Part shown: positions 1 through 8,562 of the stretch, piece by piece
Position numbering within the stretch: the stretch's first letter is position 1
How the letters are laid out: each line of letters starts with the position of its first letter
Assembly (NCBI GenBank): GCA_010671905.1
Contig: JAAHII010000001.1
Coordinates: 744,001-808,000, forward strand
Length of the DNA: 64,000 nt
Source: Leptolyngbya sp. SIOISBB
GTDB taxonomy: Bacteria > Cyanobacteriota > Cyanobacteriia > Phormidesmidales > Phormidesmidaceae
Direction: 5' to 3'
Notes under the pieces: model-generated
What the model was told of the DNA's origin: nothing
What the model saw: only the letters and a program-made list of their open reading frames with translations
Database searches by the model: none
Made by a program: the position numbers and the translations under genes

Positions 1-219
1 ATCGACATGCCCCGCATGAACGGTATCGAACTCGTCCGCAATATTAAGAACCACCCCCAACTCCACACCCTCCCGGTCATCATCGTTTCCTACAAAGACC
101 GTCAAGCAGACCAACTGGCAGGCTTGGAAGTTGGCGCAGACTATTACTTAACCAAGAGTAGCTTTCACGACAACAGCCTACTGAATGCCGTCACGGATTT
201 GATTGGGGTGTCAGGGTAA
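1..219 (+). CDS. Receiver domain, C-terminal end of a probable CheA-type hybrid kinase (5' end outside window)
   Basis: Only the last 72 codons lie in the window and the frame is open from base 1. What remains is the second half of a CheY-like receiver: the phospho-acceptor Asp is codon 2 (start of DMPRMNG), the switch Ser is in IIVSYKD and the conserved Lys is in YYLTKSS. The protein ends a few residues after the last receiver helix, so the receiver is C-terminal. A C-terminal receiver directly before cheB is the usual layout of CheA-receiver hybrids (WspE-like), so I infer a chemosensory histidine kinase. The kinase part is not visible, and a stand-alone CheY remains possible. Confidence 0.7.
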   Translation: MDMPRMNGIELVRNIKNHPQLHTLPVIIVSYKDRQADQLAGLEVGADYYLTKSSFHDNSLLNAVTDLIGVSG

Positions 220-268
220 GTATCAATAGAGGACGTTAGGGTAGCAGAGTAAAGCATGGCCAGGTGAC

Positions 269-300
269 TACAGACAGATCGCTGATTCGATCTGTCTGTA
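269..300. other. Perfect 13-bp stem-loop between the receiver gene and cheB
   Basis: TACAGACAGATCG (269-281) is exactly complementary to CGATCTGTCTGTA (288-300), leaving a 6-base loop. It lies 50 bases after the upstream stop and 58 bases before cheB. No T-run follows on either strand, so it is not a classic intrinsic terminator. An mRNA processing or attenuation structure, or an operator, is possible. Confidence 0.6.
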
Positions 301-358
301 GAAAAACAATGCTGGCTAACCCAACCACCCATCGACCTAACGACCCCACCATGCTCCC

Positions 359-1402
359 ATGTTTACCCTCGCCATTGTTAACGACACCGAAATCGCGATC
401 GAAGCGCTGCGTCGCGCGATCGCGACCGTCCCGGATTACCAGCTAACCTGGGTCGCTCGCACTGGCAGCGAAGCCGTTCAACGGTGCGCCGAGCAGCGAC
501 CCGATGTCGTGTTGATGGATATAAACATGCCACATTTGGATGGCGTGGCGGCCACCCGTCAAATTATGCAGCGATCGCCCTGTGCCATTTTGATCGTCAC
601 CGCTAGCGTCACTATCCACACGGCAAAGGTCTTTGAAGCGATGGGTTATGGGGCGCTAGACGTTGTGAAAACGCCGCGCCTAGGAGCCGGTGATGCTGAG
701 GCGGTGCAAACACTGCTAAGCAAAATTCGCACCATAACGAAGCTGATTCACCGCACTCACCACGCTGCCACTGTCCAGACCAGTGTTCCAGCCAGGTCAA
801 TCCGTCAATCAGCACCGTCGCTGCCCCTGCTAGTGGCGATCGGGGCGTCAACGGGTGGCCCCAAGGCGTTAAAGACGATTTTCAGTCAGCTGCCGCCGGA
901 CTTAAAGGCGGCGATCGTGGTTGTACAGCATATCGATGTGCAATTTGCCCCGGGTTTAGTCGAATGGCTCAATCGCTTTTCGACCCTGCCAGTCGCCCTC
1001 GCTCACCCCGGTAGTGCCCCGACTCCCGGCCAGATTCTGGTTGCCGGGACTAACGATCATCTGATTCTGCGGCCTAACCGTACGCTGCGCCATACTCGAC
1101 AACCAGCGACCTATCCCCATCGGCCCTCGGTTGATGTCTTTTTCTGCAGCGTTGCTCAGCACTGGCCGCGTCCGGGCCTGGGTATCTTGCTGACGGGGAT
1201 GGGCCGCGACGGTGCAATGGGGCTCGGCCAATTGCGAGCTGCGGACTGGTCGACGATCGTCGAAAGTGCTGAAAGCTGTGTGGTTTATGGGATGCCTCGG
1301 GCCGCCGTAGAAGCCAATGCCGCCCGCCGCGTGCTGCCAGTTGCAAAAATGGCCAAGGCGATCGCAGCCGAGGCGATCGCTGACTCTAACCATGACCGCT
1401 AG
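359..1402 (+). CDS. cheB: Chemotaxis response regulator protein-glutamate methylesterase CheB
   Basis: CheB removes methyl groups from (or deamidates) glutamates of chemoreceptors and so resets the sensitivity of a chemosensory array. Residues 1-125 are a receiver with the phospho-acceptor Asp54 (VVLMDINMP) and Lys104. Residues 155-345 are the methylesterase domain with the full catalytic triad: Ser164 in GASTGG, His191 in VVQHID and Asp284 in TGMGRDG. The 347-aa length is normal for the family. It follows a probable CheA-receiver gene and precedes a receiver-histidine kinase, as in Wsp-like chemosensory clusters that control functions other than flagella. The start at 359 fits the beginning of the receiver fold; no strong Shine-Dalgarno sequence is seen. 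Confidence 0.93.
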   Translation: MFTLAIVNDTEIAIEALRRAIATVPDYQLTWVARTGSEAVQRCAEQRPDVVLMDINMPHLDGVAATRQIMQRSPCAILIVTASVTIHTAKVFEAMGYGALDVVKTPRLGAGDAEAVQTLLSKIRTITKLIHRTHHAATVQTSVPARSIRQSAPSLPLLVAIGASTGGPKALKTIFSQLPPDLKAAIVVVQHIDVQFAPGLVEWLNRFSTLPVALAHPGSAPTPGQILVAGTNDHLILRPNRTLRHTRQPATYPHRPSVDVFFCSVAQHWPRPGLGILLTGMGRDGAMGLGQLRAADWSTIVESAESCVVYGMPRAAVEANAARRVLPVAKMAKAIAAEAIADSNHDR

Positions 1403-1895
1403 AACCCGCGACTTGGCAAGTTATAGGCCAGAAAAATATATCAGCGGTAACCTGCTTGCTCCCATCAGTCTTCCACCAGAACAAATCCGAGCAAAGTCAT
1501 AGATTTGCAACCAGGGAAATGTCTGACTATAGGCCGAATTCGCAACGGAGAAATCAAGGAAAGAAAAGTTCGTGAGCAGAAAAAGAGCCCTATAGCACCA
1601 TAGGTTTTGTGCCTAAATGGCTAGGATCAATCGTTTTATCTCAACAATAGGAAATAGCCAGTTTGAATAATATTTCAAGTTGAGTTGAGTAAGCCAATTG
1701 CCAACTGGGAACCCTAAACTCAATATCCCAATGAATGACCTTACTGATGCTGAATTTTTATCAGTGATTTTACCCGACAGCGTCTCAAATATCACCTCAC
1801 AGGAATTACTTTGCCCATGTCTTCAAGACGAGACGTAAAGGCCGTGTGATAGCGACATCGACAACGACTACTTCAAATTTTGGCGTTTGTAAGTT
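1403..1895. other. Intergenic stretch, no gene recognised
   Basis: About 490 bases between cheB and the receiver-kinase gene, more AT-rich than its neighbours. Short open frames occur on both strands but none has recognisable protein features. The length suggests that the downstream kinase gene may have its own promoter. Confidence 0.5.
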
Positions 1896-3293
1896 ATGGC
1901 TCAGCCTCTTATATCTGACATCTCTTCCGTTTCATCTGTGACACAGGCTGATGCCGCGGCCACTGCCTCAGTGACCGCGCAGAATATTCCTCAGTCGCCG
2001 GTGGTACTGCTGATTGATGACCAACCAATTGTTGCCGAATCGATTCGGCGCCTGCTGTTGGGTGAACCGGATATTCAGTTTCACTACTGCAGTGATCCAC
2101 AGCAAGCGATTCCATTCGCCATCAAAGTTTCACCCACAGTTATTCTGCAAGATTTGGTGATGCCTGACACCGATGGCCTCATGCTGGTCAAATTCTTCCG
2201 CAATACGCCTGCAACCAAAGACATTCCGGTCATTGTGCTGTCCAACCGTGATGAAGCCATGGTCAAAGCGGAATCATTCTCTCAAGGAGCCAATGATTAT
2301 CTGGTCAAGCTGCCTGACCCAGTGGAGCTGATTGCTCGAGTCCGGTATCACTCGACCGCGTATTGCAACCTGCTGAAACGTCACGAAGCTGACCTGACAT
2401 TGGCTTATAACAAAGAACTGGAGCGTCGAGTCGAAGCCAGAACTGCCGAACTCAAACACGCTCTAGAAAACCTCAAGCAGACTCAAAGTAAGCTGATTCA
2501 TAACGAAAAAATGAGTAGCTTGGGGCAGCTTGTAGCGGGGATTGCCCACGAGATCAATAACCCCGTTAATTTCATTCACGGCAATGTTGAATATGTTGAA
2601 AGATACGTCACTGGGTTGTATGAAGTCCTAGAAATCTATGAACAGAACTTTGATAATTCGATTGCAGCACTGCTTGACAAGTATGCTGAAATCGATTTTG
2701 AGTTTGTGCGAGCCGATCTACCGAAGGTCATTAAATCGCTCAAAATTGGCACAGAGCGCATCCAAAATTTAGTGTCAGGCTTGAAAGCATTTTCTCGATT
2801 TGATGAAGCTGAAGTCAAGTTGGTCGACATCCATCAGGGAATTAATAGTACGTTAATGATTCTTGGACCAAAACTTAAAGACATCAACGTTACTTGTGAA
2901 TATGACGAGCTGTCCAAAATTGAATGCCTGCCGGGGCCGCTCAATCAAGTATTCATGAATATTATTGCCAACGCGATCGATGCAGTTGAGCATGTTGATA
3001 ACCCTTCAATTCTTATTCGGACAAAAGGGTTGCCTCATGACCTAATCCAAGTGACCATTTCTGACAATGGGGTTGGCATCTCGAAAGAGACTCAAACCAA
3101 ACTCTTTGATGCATTTTTTACCACGAAATCAGTTGGTAAAGGAACTGGCTTAGGGCTATCGATTAGTCACCAAATCATTGTCGAAAAGCATGGTGGCAAT
3201 ATCTCCTTTGAGTCTGAAGTCGGCCAAGGAACAACTTTTACCATTGAAATTCCAGCTCATCATAGTGATTCTGCTCTAGATCTGAGCATGTAA
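1896..3293 (+). CDS. Response regulator-histidine kinase hybrid (receiver first)
   Basis: A 465-aa cytoplasmic signalling protein. The receiver at residues 34-150 has Asp86 (QDLVMP) and Lys138. A probable coiled coil at 160-205 leads to a dimerisation and phosphoacceptor region with His218 in GIAHEINNP. The HATPase domain follows at about 340-455 with N box (NAIDAV), G1 (DNGVGI) and G2 (GKGTGLGLS). There is no membrane segment or signal peptide. A receiver at the N-terminus feeding a kinase is the expected output module of a chemosensory system: CheA would phosphorylate Asp86 and so modulate the C-terminal kinase. The cognate final regulator is not in the window. The role is inferred from position after cheB. 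Confidence 0.85.
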   Translation: MAQPLISDISSVSSVTQADAAATASVTAQNIPQSPVVLLIDDQPIVAESIRRLLLGEPDIQFHYCSDPQQAIPFAIKVSPTVILQDLVMPDTDGLMLVKFFRNTPATKDIPVIVLSNRDEAMVKAESFSQGANDYLVKLPDPVELIARVRYHSTAYCNLLKRHEADLTLAYNKELERRVEARTAELKHALENLKQTQSKLIHNEKMSSLGQLVAGIAHEINNPVNFIHGNVEYVERYVTGLYEVLEIYEQNFDNSIAALLDKYAEIDFEFVRADLPKVIKSLKIGTERIQNLVSGLKAFSRFDEAEVKLVDIHQGINSTLMILGPKLKDINVTCEYDELSKIECLPGPLNQVFMNIIANAIDAVEHVDNPSILIRTKGLPHDLIQVTISDNGVGISKETQTKLFDAFFTTKSVGKGTGLGLSISHQIIVEKHGGNISFESEVGQGTTFTIEIPAHHSDSALDLSM

Positions 3294-3875
3294 GGCCCAA
3301 GTATGGCGCCAAAACTTGAGCGAGCAAAGCTAAAGCCTAAAATCGGGAAGAGGCAGTTTTCGCAACCCGCTGGAGAAGATTTGTGCCAATCCCAGGGTGG
3401 TTTCATCCCCGCCAAGGAAATCTGTAAAGGCGTTTTTACGTTGCTGCTCAGGGCGCACAGCCGTACTCCCTGACGAAATATCGACAGTCTGGAATATCCT
3501 CTAGCGACCACGAAACAGCGCTGGTGCAAATCTAAGGGTGAAATAGTTCATCAAAGGCGACAGCGTCTTGGCCGAGGTTCTTTTGATGCCGTTCATCGAA
3601 GTCAGGAGCGGCGTAGCCAGATGGTGACAGGTGCCTACGCCATTAAAGCAAGCGCCATACGGTTCATAATTGGCACTCCTGCCTCGCATTCTTTGGCGAC
3701 TTAATCATCTTGAGCGATATCGTGAGACCCGCTCCTGAGCCCTGCCTGATCGAAAAATTAGCGATTTTTAACGCGGCCTGATAAGGCTGAGCGTTGGCGA
3801 AGCCACTCCGGAGGAGGATCACCGACCCCACCTGAGAATCCATAGGAATAATCATCCAGAGAGGGCTTCTACGCT
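3294..3875. other. Intergenic stretch between convergent genes, no gene recognised
   Basis: About 580 bases between the convergent kinase gene and ndhD. Small open frames exist (for example 3303-3473 on plus) but show no family resemblance. No clear hairpin terminator was found. Confidence 0.5.
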
Positions 3876-5540
3876 TTAGACCGGCGACCTTAGGGTTTGG
3901 GCATAAATTTGTGGGGTTTCCTGGGCTATCTCCTGATACACCTGCTGGATGGAGGTATTGACCGCCACCGTTTTGGCGTCATACATCTGCATCACCAGTT
4001 TGGGGTAGAAGCCAATTCCCACAATCAGCGCCAGAAAACACACAGCGATCAGAATCTCCCGAGGCCCGGCATCATCAAATTTGGCCTGCATGGGCAAATC
4101 GCAATTGTTGCCAAAACAAGACGGTTCATCATTACCCTGCAGTTTGAGGTCTAGATCATTTACATCGCAGGAGGGTAGAACATCGCACATCGGCAGCGCC
4201 TTAGCGCCGTAGAACACCTGCTTGAGCATCGAGAGCAAATAGATCGGTGTCAGGATCAAGCCCACTGCCGAGAGCCCCACCATCACTGTGCGGAAGGTCT
4301 CGCTGTAGGCACCGCTGGTGGTAAAGCCGACGAATACTGCCACCTCGCTCGCAAAGCCGCTCATCCCCGGTAAGGCCAGTGAGGCCATCGCCGCCATGGT
4401 GAACAATGCAAACACCCGAGGCAACGCCTGACCAATATCGCTCATCTCATTCATCATCATGGTGTGGGTGCGATCGTAGGTCACCCCAGCGAGGAAGAAC
4501 AGCACCGAGGCAATTAGCCCGTGGGAGAGCATTTGCAGGAGTGCTCCACTAATTCCCAAGTCGGTAAAGGACGCGATGCCCAGTAACACAAAACCCATAT
4601 GCGATACCGAAGAATAGGCCAGACGGCGCTTCATATTGGTCTGAGCAAAGGAATTGAGTCCTCCATAGACAATGTTGATGACGCCTAATACAGCCAAAAT
4701 TGGCGCAAAGTAAACATGGGCATGGGGCAACAGTTCGAGATTAAAGCGAATCAATCCGTAACCGCCCATTTTCAACAGCACGCCAGCTAATACCATCGAG
4801 ACTGGCGATGAGGCTTCGCCGTGGGCATCGGGTAGCCAGGTATGAAAGGGGAAAATCGCCAGCTTTACCCCAAAGGCAACCAACAGTCCAGCGTAGAGCA
4901 GGATTTCAAGCTGCAGGGGAAAGGACTTGAGCTGCAGTTGCGCAATATCAAACGTCACCCAATCGCCATAGAAAGCCATCGTCAGGGCCGCTACCAAAAT
5001 AAAAATGGATGCAGCGGCGGTGTACATCAAAAACTTGGTGGCCGCATAGCGCCGGTTTTGTCCGCCCCAAATGCTTACCAGTAAATAAACCGGAACCAGC
5101 TCAACTTCCCACATGATGAAGAACAGCAGCAGATCTTGAGCGACAAAGACGCCAATCTGCGCGGCATACAGCACCAGCATAAGAGCAAAAAATAGGCGCG
5201 GTCGGCGATTGACTCGCCAGGCGGCGGCCATGGCGAGCGTGGTCACCAGACAGGCCAACAGTACCAGTGGCGCGGATAATCCATCCACTGAAACCGTCCA
5301 GTTCAGTCCTAAGAAAGGGATCCAATTAAAGCTTTCGACGATTTGGAATTCGGCACTTGTGGCGTCATAGTGTGTCCAAAAGAGAATGCTCATGAGGACT
5401 AGCTCAAGGCTCCCCACCCCGACGGCGTACCAGCGACACCAATAGTAATTGCTGTCTTTGGGAATCAGAGGCGTGAAGCAAGCGGCAACCAGCGGTAGCA
5501 GGATGAGAAGTGTGAGCCAGGGAACATGAGCGATCGCCAT
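3876..5540 (-). CDS. ndhD: NAD(P)H-quinone oxidoreductase subunit 4, NdhD (NdhD1-like)
   Basis: A proton-pumping membrane subunit of the cyanobacterial NDH-1 complex, which passes electrons from ferredoxin to plastoquinone in respiration and cyclic electron flow. The 554-aa sequence is a chain of hydrophobic helices of the Mrp-antiporter-like type, including [33 protein letters not shown] and the SHMGFVLLG segment. A Cys-containing hydrophilic insert near residues 450-490 precedes the last membrane segment, which I remember as typical of NdhD1 rather than NdhD3/D4. An in-frame GTG lies 15 bases upstream, but the ATG at 5540 starts at [10 protein letters not shown], which matches the usual N-terminus. 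It stands alone here, without other ndh genes. Confidence 0.93.
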   Translation of the reverse strand: MAIAHVPWLTLLILLPLVAACFTPLIPKDSNYYWCRWYAVGVGSLELVLMSILFWTHYDATSAEFQIVESFNWIPFLGLNWTVSVDGLSAPLVLLACLVTTLAMAAAWRVNRRPRLFFALMLVLYAAQIGVFVAQDLLLFFIMWEVELVPVYLLVSIWGGQNRRYAATKFLMYTAAASIFILVAALTMAFYGDWVTFDIAQLQLKSFPLQLEILLYAGLLVAFGVKLAIFPFHTWLPDAHGEASSPVSMVLAGVLLKMGGYGLIRFNLELLPHAHVYFAPILAVLGVINIVYGGLNSFAQTNMKRRLAYSSVSHMGFVLLGIASFTDLGISGALLQMLSHGLIASVLFFLAGVTYDRTHTMMMNEMSDIGQALPRVFALFTMAAMASLALPGMSGFASEVAVFVGFTTSGAYSETFRTVMVGLSAVGLILTPIYLLSMLKQVFYGAKALPMCDVLPSCDVNDLDLKLQGNDEPSCFGNNCDLPMQAKFDDAGPREILIAVCFLALIVGIGFYPKLVMQMYDAKTVAVNTSIQQVYQEIAQETPQIYAQTLRSPV

Positions 5541-6434
5541 AAGAGTTAAAAGCACTTGCTAAACAGAAAACGGGCCATCAAGCACCGTGGATTGTGGTCA
5601 GCGGCTTGCGGAAAACAAACAGCCTTCCATGCACCTGAGCCGATGCAATATGACAAATACATTGAACTAATTCTATGGTTTAAGGGTTTCTTCACTTTCT
5701 CCATTCCTCTCAGTATTTGTGATGGTAGTGAATAGGACAAGTTATCAATCCGGTCGTTTGGGCATTTGGGGGAGATGGGTGGCGACTCCATTCCTGCTTG
5801 AAAACTCCAGCGCCTTAAGTACCCAGACTTCCAAGAACATTCAAGGACCGCAAATAACCAGGCGACAAGAGTACGTCTCTAAAGTTAAGTGCGATCGCTC
5901 ATCTGCCTCTAAGTTCGAAGGATACCGATCACTCGTTCGTCAACCAATCTTCTGTAATGACCTCATACCGTCGTTTTAGGAGGCTTGTGGTGTAACGAAC
6001 GATCAAGGGGCGTCGGCAAGTTGCTAAAAACCATAAAAATCTTTTAGCAGACCTTGGATAAACCTCTCCTTGGCAAGGCTACGGCTTATACACATCTCTA
6101 GTAAGACCGCAAAATGCTGCCTTGGCTCCCCTTTATCCCCCCAACTTTGGGGGGAGACCGGAGCTCACAGTCCCCCAGAATTGGGGGATGTAGGGGGCTA
6201 GATCTCTGGAAACGACCCACCAGAAACTTATGTATAAGCGGCAGCCTTGGCAAGGAGAGGTGCCGCAGGCGGTGAGGTTTGTCCGCTCAAGCGTAGTCTC
6301 AGATCCTCTAATGCCGTGACCTTGAGCGACTTTGGCAAAAGATTGGCAAAAGAATAGTGACTCAAGCGGGGCGGCGACAGCAGCAGACCTTCTGGAATCA
6401 AAGTTTTTCACCAAACGTCTTTGCACCACGATCG
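5541..6434. other. Long intergenic region holding a palindromic element
   Basis: About 890 bases between two minus-strand genes. The right half contains the inverted-repeat element described at 6063-6260. The left half (5541-6060) has a HIP1-type site and some open frames without recognisable features. The ndhD promoter should lie just above 5540. Confidence 0.5.
6063..6260. repeat. MITE-like element with 30-bp imperfect terminal inverted repeats
   Basis: The left arm 6063-6092 and right arm 6231-6260 are inverted copies matching at 27 of 30 positions. Between them lie two small palindromes built on C and G runs (CCCCCCAACTTTGGGGGG around 6138-6155, and CCCCCAGAATTGGGGG further right), a style common in dispersed cyanobacterial repeats. 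There is no coding capacity. I infer a non-autonomous transposable element or a folded repetitive RNA element of about 200 bp. No second copy is seen in this window. Confidence 0.6.
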
Positions 6435-8246
6435 CTAACGCAACACCGTTTGCCGCTGCTGAATGTCGTCGAGGGTGGCATCGGGGATGGCGGCGATTAG
6501 CTGCTGGGTGTAGGGCTGCTGCGGCGAATTATAGATGGCTTCAGCGGGGCCGATTTCTTCAATGCGGCCTTGATTCATCACCACAATGCGATCGCTGACA
6601 AACTTCACCACGCTCAGATCGTGAGAAATAAAGATATAGGTCAGGTTGAATTCCTGCTGCAGATCCTTCAGCAAGTTCAGCACCTGAGCCTGTACTGAGA
6701 CATCCAGCGCCGAGACCGACTCGTCACAGATGATGAACTTGGGCTCGCAGGCGAGGGTGCGAGCGATGCAAATGCGCTGCCGCTGCCCACCCGAAAATTC
6801 GTGGGGCATGCGTCGCAGAGCACTGGCATCCAAACCGACCCGTTCCAGTAAATCGGTGGCCCGCGCCTGACGCTCCGCCTCGCTACCGCCCAAGCCGTGG
6901 ATCTGCATCGGCTCCATAATCGCCGAGCCGATGGTTTGACGGGCATCTAAAGAGCCATAAGGATTTTGAAACACAATTTGCATTTCTCGCCGCAGTCGCC
7001 GCATGTCTGCCGAGTTCAGCTCTAACACTGAACGTCCCTCAAAGTGGACGCTGCCGTGCGTCGGTTCGATCAATCGCAACAAACAGCGGCTGAGGGTTGA
7101 CTTGCCACAGCCCGACTCGCCCACCAGCCCCAGGGTTTCGCCCGGATACACGTCAAAGCTGACGTCATCGACGGCGCGAAACTCGGTTTTGCTGCCCAAA
7201 AAACCCTGCCTAACCGGAAATGCCTTGATCAGACTTTGTACCTGCAATAGGGGCGATTGCTCTTGCAGAACCAGCCGTTTCTGGGCAATTTCTTCGGGAC
7301 TGACCTCGGCCAGCAGTTCGGCCTTTTCGGCTGGGGTGCGCACCTTCGAGACCACTTGCACGCCGCCGCCGTCAGTGGGTTGAACTTCCATAAAGTCACT
7401 GACGGTAGGCAGACGACGGAGCTGTTGTTGGGGACGGGGCCGACAGTTCAACAAGCCCTGGGTGTAAGGATGCTGCGGGTCGGCAAACAGGTCATACACC
7501 GGCGCGATTTCGACCAGATCGCCTCGGTACATGACGGCGACGCGATCGGCAATTTCGGAGACGACGCCCATGTCGTGAGTGATGAAGACGGTGGCGGTGC
7601 CACGGGTCGTCTGCAAATCGCGCAACAGATCCAAAATGGTGGCTTGAATGGTGACATCCAGGGCCGTCGTGGGTTCGTCGGCAATGAGCACGGCGGGATT
7701 TCCCGCCAGGGCGATCGCCACCATCACTCGCTGCTGCTGTCCCCCCGAAAGCTGATGGGGATAGCGGCGCAAAATTTCCGCTGGATTCGGCAGTTTGACT
7801 TCCTCAAACAGGGCGATCGCCTTGGCCTTAGCGGCCTCTGTCTTGAGCCCCTGATGCAAGCGCAACGCTTCGATTACCTGAGCGCCGCAGGTATACACCG
7901 GGTTGAGCGACGTCAGCGGCTCCTGAAAAATCATCGAGATCAGCTTGCCGCGATATTGACGGCGGGCCTCAGGGGACAGCTGCAGCAAATCGATTGGAGT
8001 CGTCTCCGGCTCCCGTGGATCGCGAAACCAAATCTCGCCTGACAGCTCAGCCCCTTGATCCAACAGGCCGATCAGCGCTAGCGAGGTGACCGATTTGCCC
8101 GAGCCGGACTCGCCCACGAGGCCCAGCGTCTCGCCCGATGACAGGTCAAATGAGATGGACTTGACCGCCGGTACCGGCCCCGCTTTGGTCAAAAAGGTGA
8201 CGCAGAGATCGCGGACGTCGAGAATCGGAGCAAGGGAGGGGGCCAT
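6435..8246 (-). CDS. Dipeptide/oligopeptide-type ABC transporter, fused double ATPase
   Basis: A 603-aa protein with two complete ABC ATPase domains in tandem, of the oligopeptide/dipeptide/nickel type (fused arrangement as in GsiA or YejF). Domain 1 (residues 5-265) has Walker A GESGSGKS, signature LSGGQQQR and Walker B VLIADEPTTALD. Domain 2 (about 325-585) has GESGCGKS, FSGGQRQR and FIICDESVSALD. Each is followed by the C-terminal extension typical of OppD/OppF-type subunits. It would energise import through the two permeases at 10.6-12.7 kb, with the lipoprotein at 8.6 kb delivering the ligand. It is divergent from that lipoprotein gene. The substrate cannot be told from sequence. Confidence 0.92.
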   Translation of the reverse strand: MAPSLAPILDVRDLCVTFLTKAGPVPAVKSISFDLSSGETLGLVGESGSGKSVTSLALIGLLDQGAELSGEIWFRDPREPETTPIDLLQLSPEARRQYRGKLISMIFQEPLTSLNPVYTCGAQVIEALRLHQGLKTEAAKAKAIALFEEVKLPNPAEILRRYPHQLSGGQQQRVMVAIALAGNPAVLIADEPTTALDVTIQATILDLLRDLQTTRGTATVFITHDMGVVSEIADRVAVMYRGDLVEIAPVYDLFADPQHPYTQGLLNCRPRPQQQLRRLPTVSDFMEVQPTDGGGVQVVSKVRTPAEKAELLAEVSPEEIAQKRLVLQEQSPLLQVQSLIKAFPVRQGFLGSKTEFRAVDDVSFDVYPGETLGLVGESGCGKSTLSRCLLRLIEPTHGSVHFEGRSVLELNSADMRRLRREMQIVFQNPYGSLDARQTIGSAIMEPMQIHGLGGSEAERQARATDLLERVGLDASALRRMPHEFSGGQRQRICIARTLACEPKFIICDESVSALDVSVQAQVLNLLKDLQQEFNLTYIFISHDLSVVKFVSDRIVVMNQGRIEEIGPAEAIYNSPQQPYTQQLIAAIPDATLDDIQQRQTVLR

Positions 8247-8562
8247 GACCAGGGTTCCAAAAACTATCGCAACAAGGGCTCTGCGCTTAAATCACATCCT
8301 GAGAACAGCCCGCTGGCTGTCCGATTTAGCCGCGCCACAACTCGGCGATCGGGGACGTCATTTTTGAGAAATTCTCGATGGGGCTGTCAGTGACGCCGTG
8401 AGATGCAGCATGGGGCAGCAATCCGTCGATATCTGTATCAGAGTACTCACTTTTGCGCTGAAAGATTCAATTAAGTTCTATACCATCTCGCTTACAGGTT
8501 ACCAAGGCATCCCTTAGAGTGCTGTTTATTCAACCTTAATCTTGTGGAATCAGGAGCTGACT
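8247..8562. other. Divergent promoter region of the peptide-type ABC importer
   Basis: About 315 bases between the divergent ATPase and binding-protein genes, which must hold promoters for both. I recognise no operator motif. The Shine-Dalgarno sequence AGGAG at 8552-8556 belongs to the plus-strand gene. Confidence 0.5.

Noticed and set aside
3303-3473. 56-codon plus-strand frame after the receiver-kinase gene
   Set aside because: No family features and no ribosome-binding site; it starts ten bases after the kinase stop by chance.
5719-5979. 86-codon plus-strand frame upstream of ndhD
   Set aside because: Composition and sequence look random and there is no ribosome-binding site.
7257-8042. 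261-codon plus-strand open frame opposite the double ABC ATPase
   Set aside because: It is antisense to a gene with complete ABC motifs, and its translation has no recognisable features; high-GC coding sequence often leaves long antisense frames.
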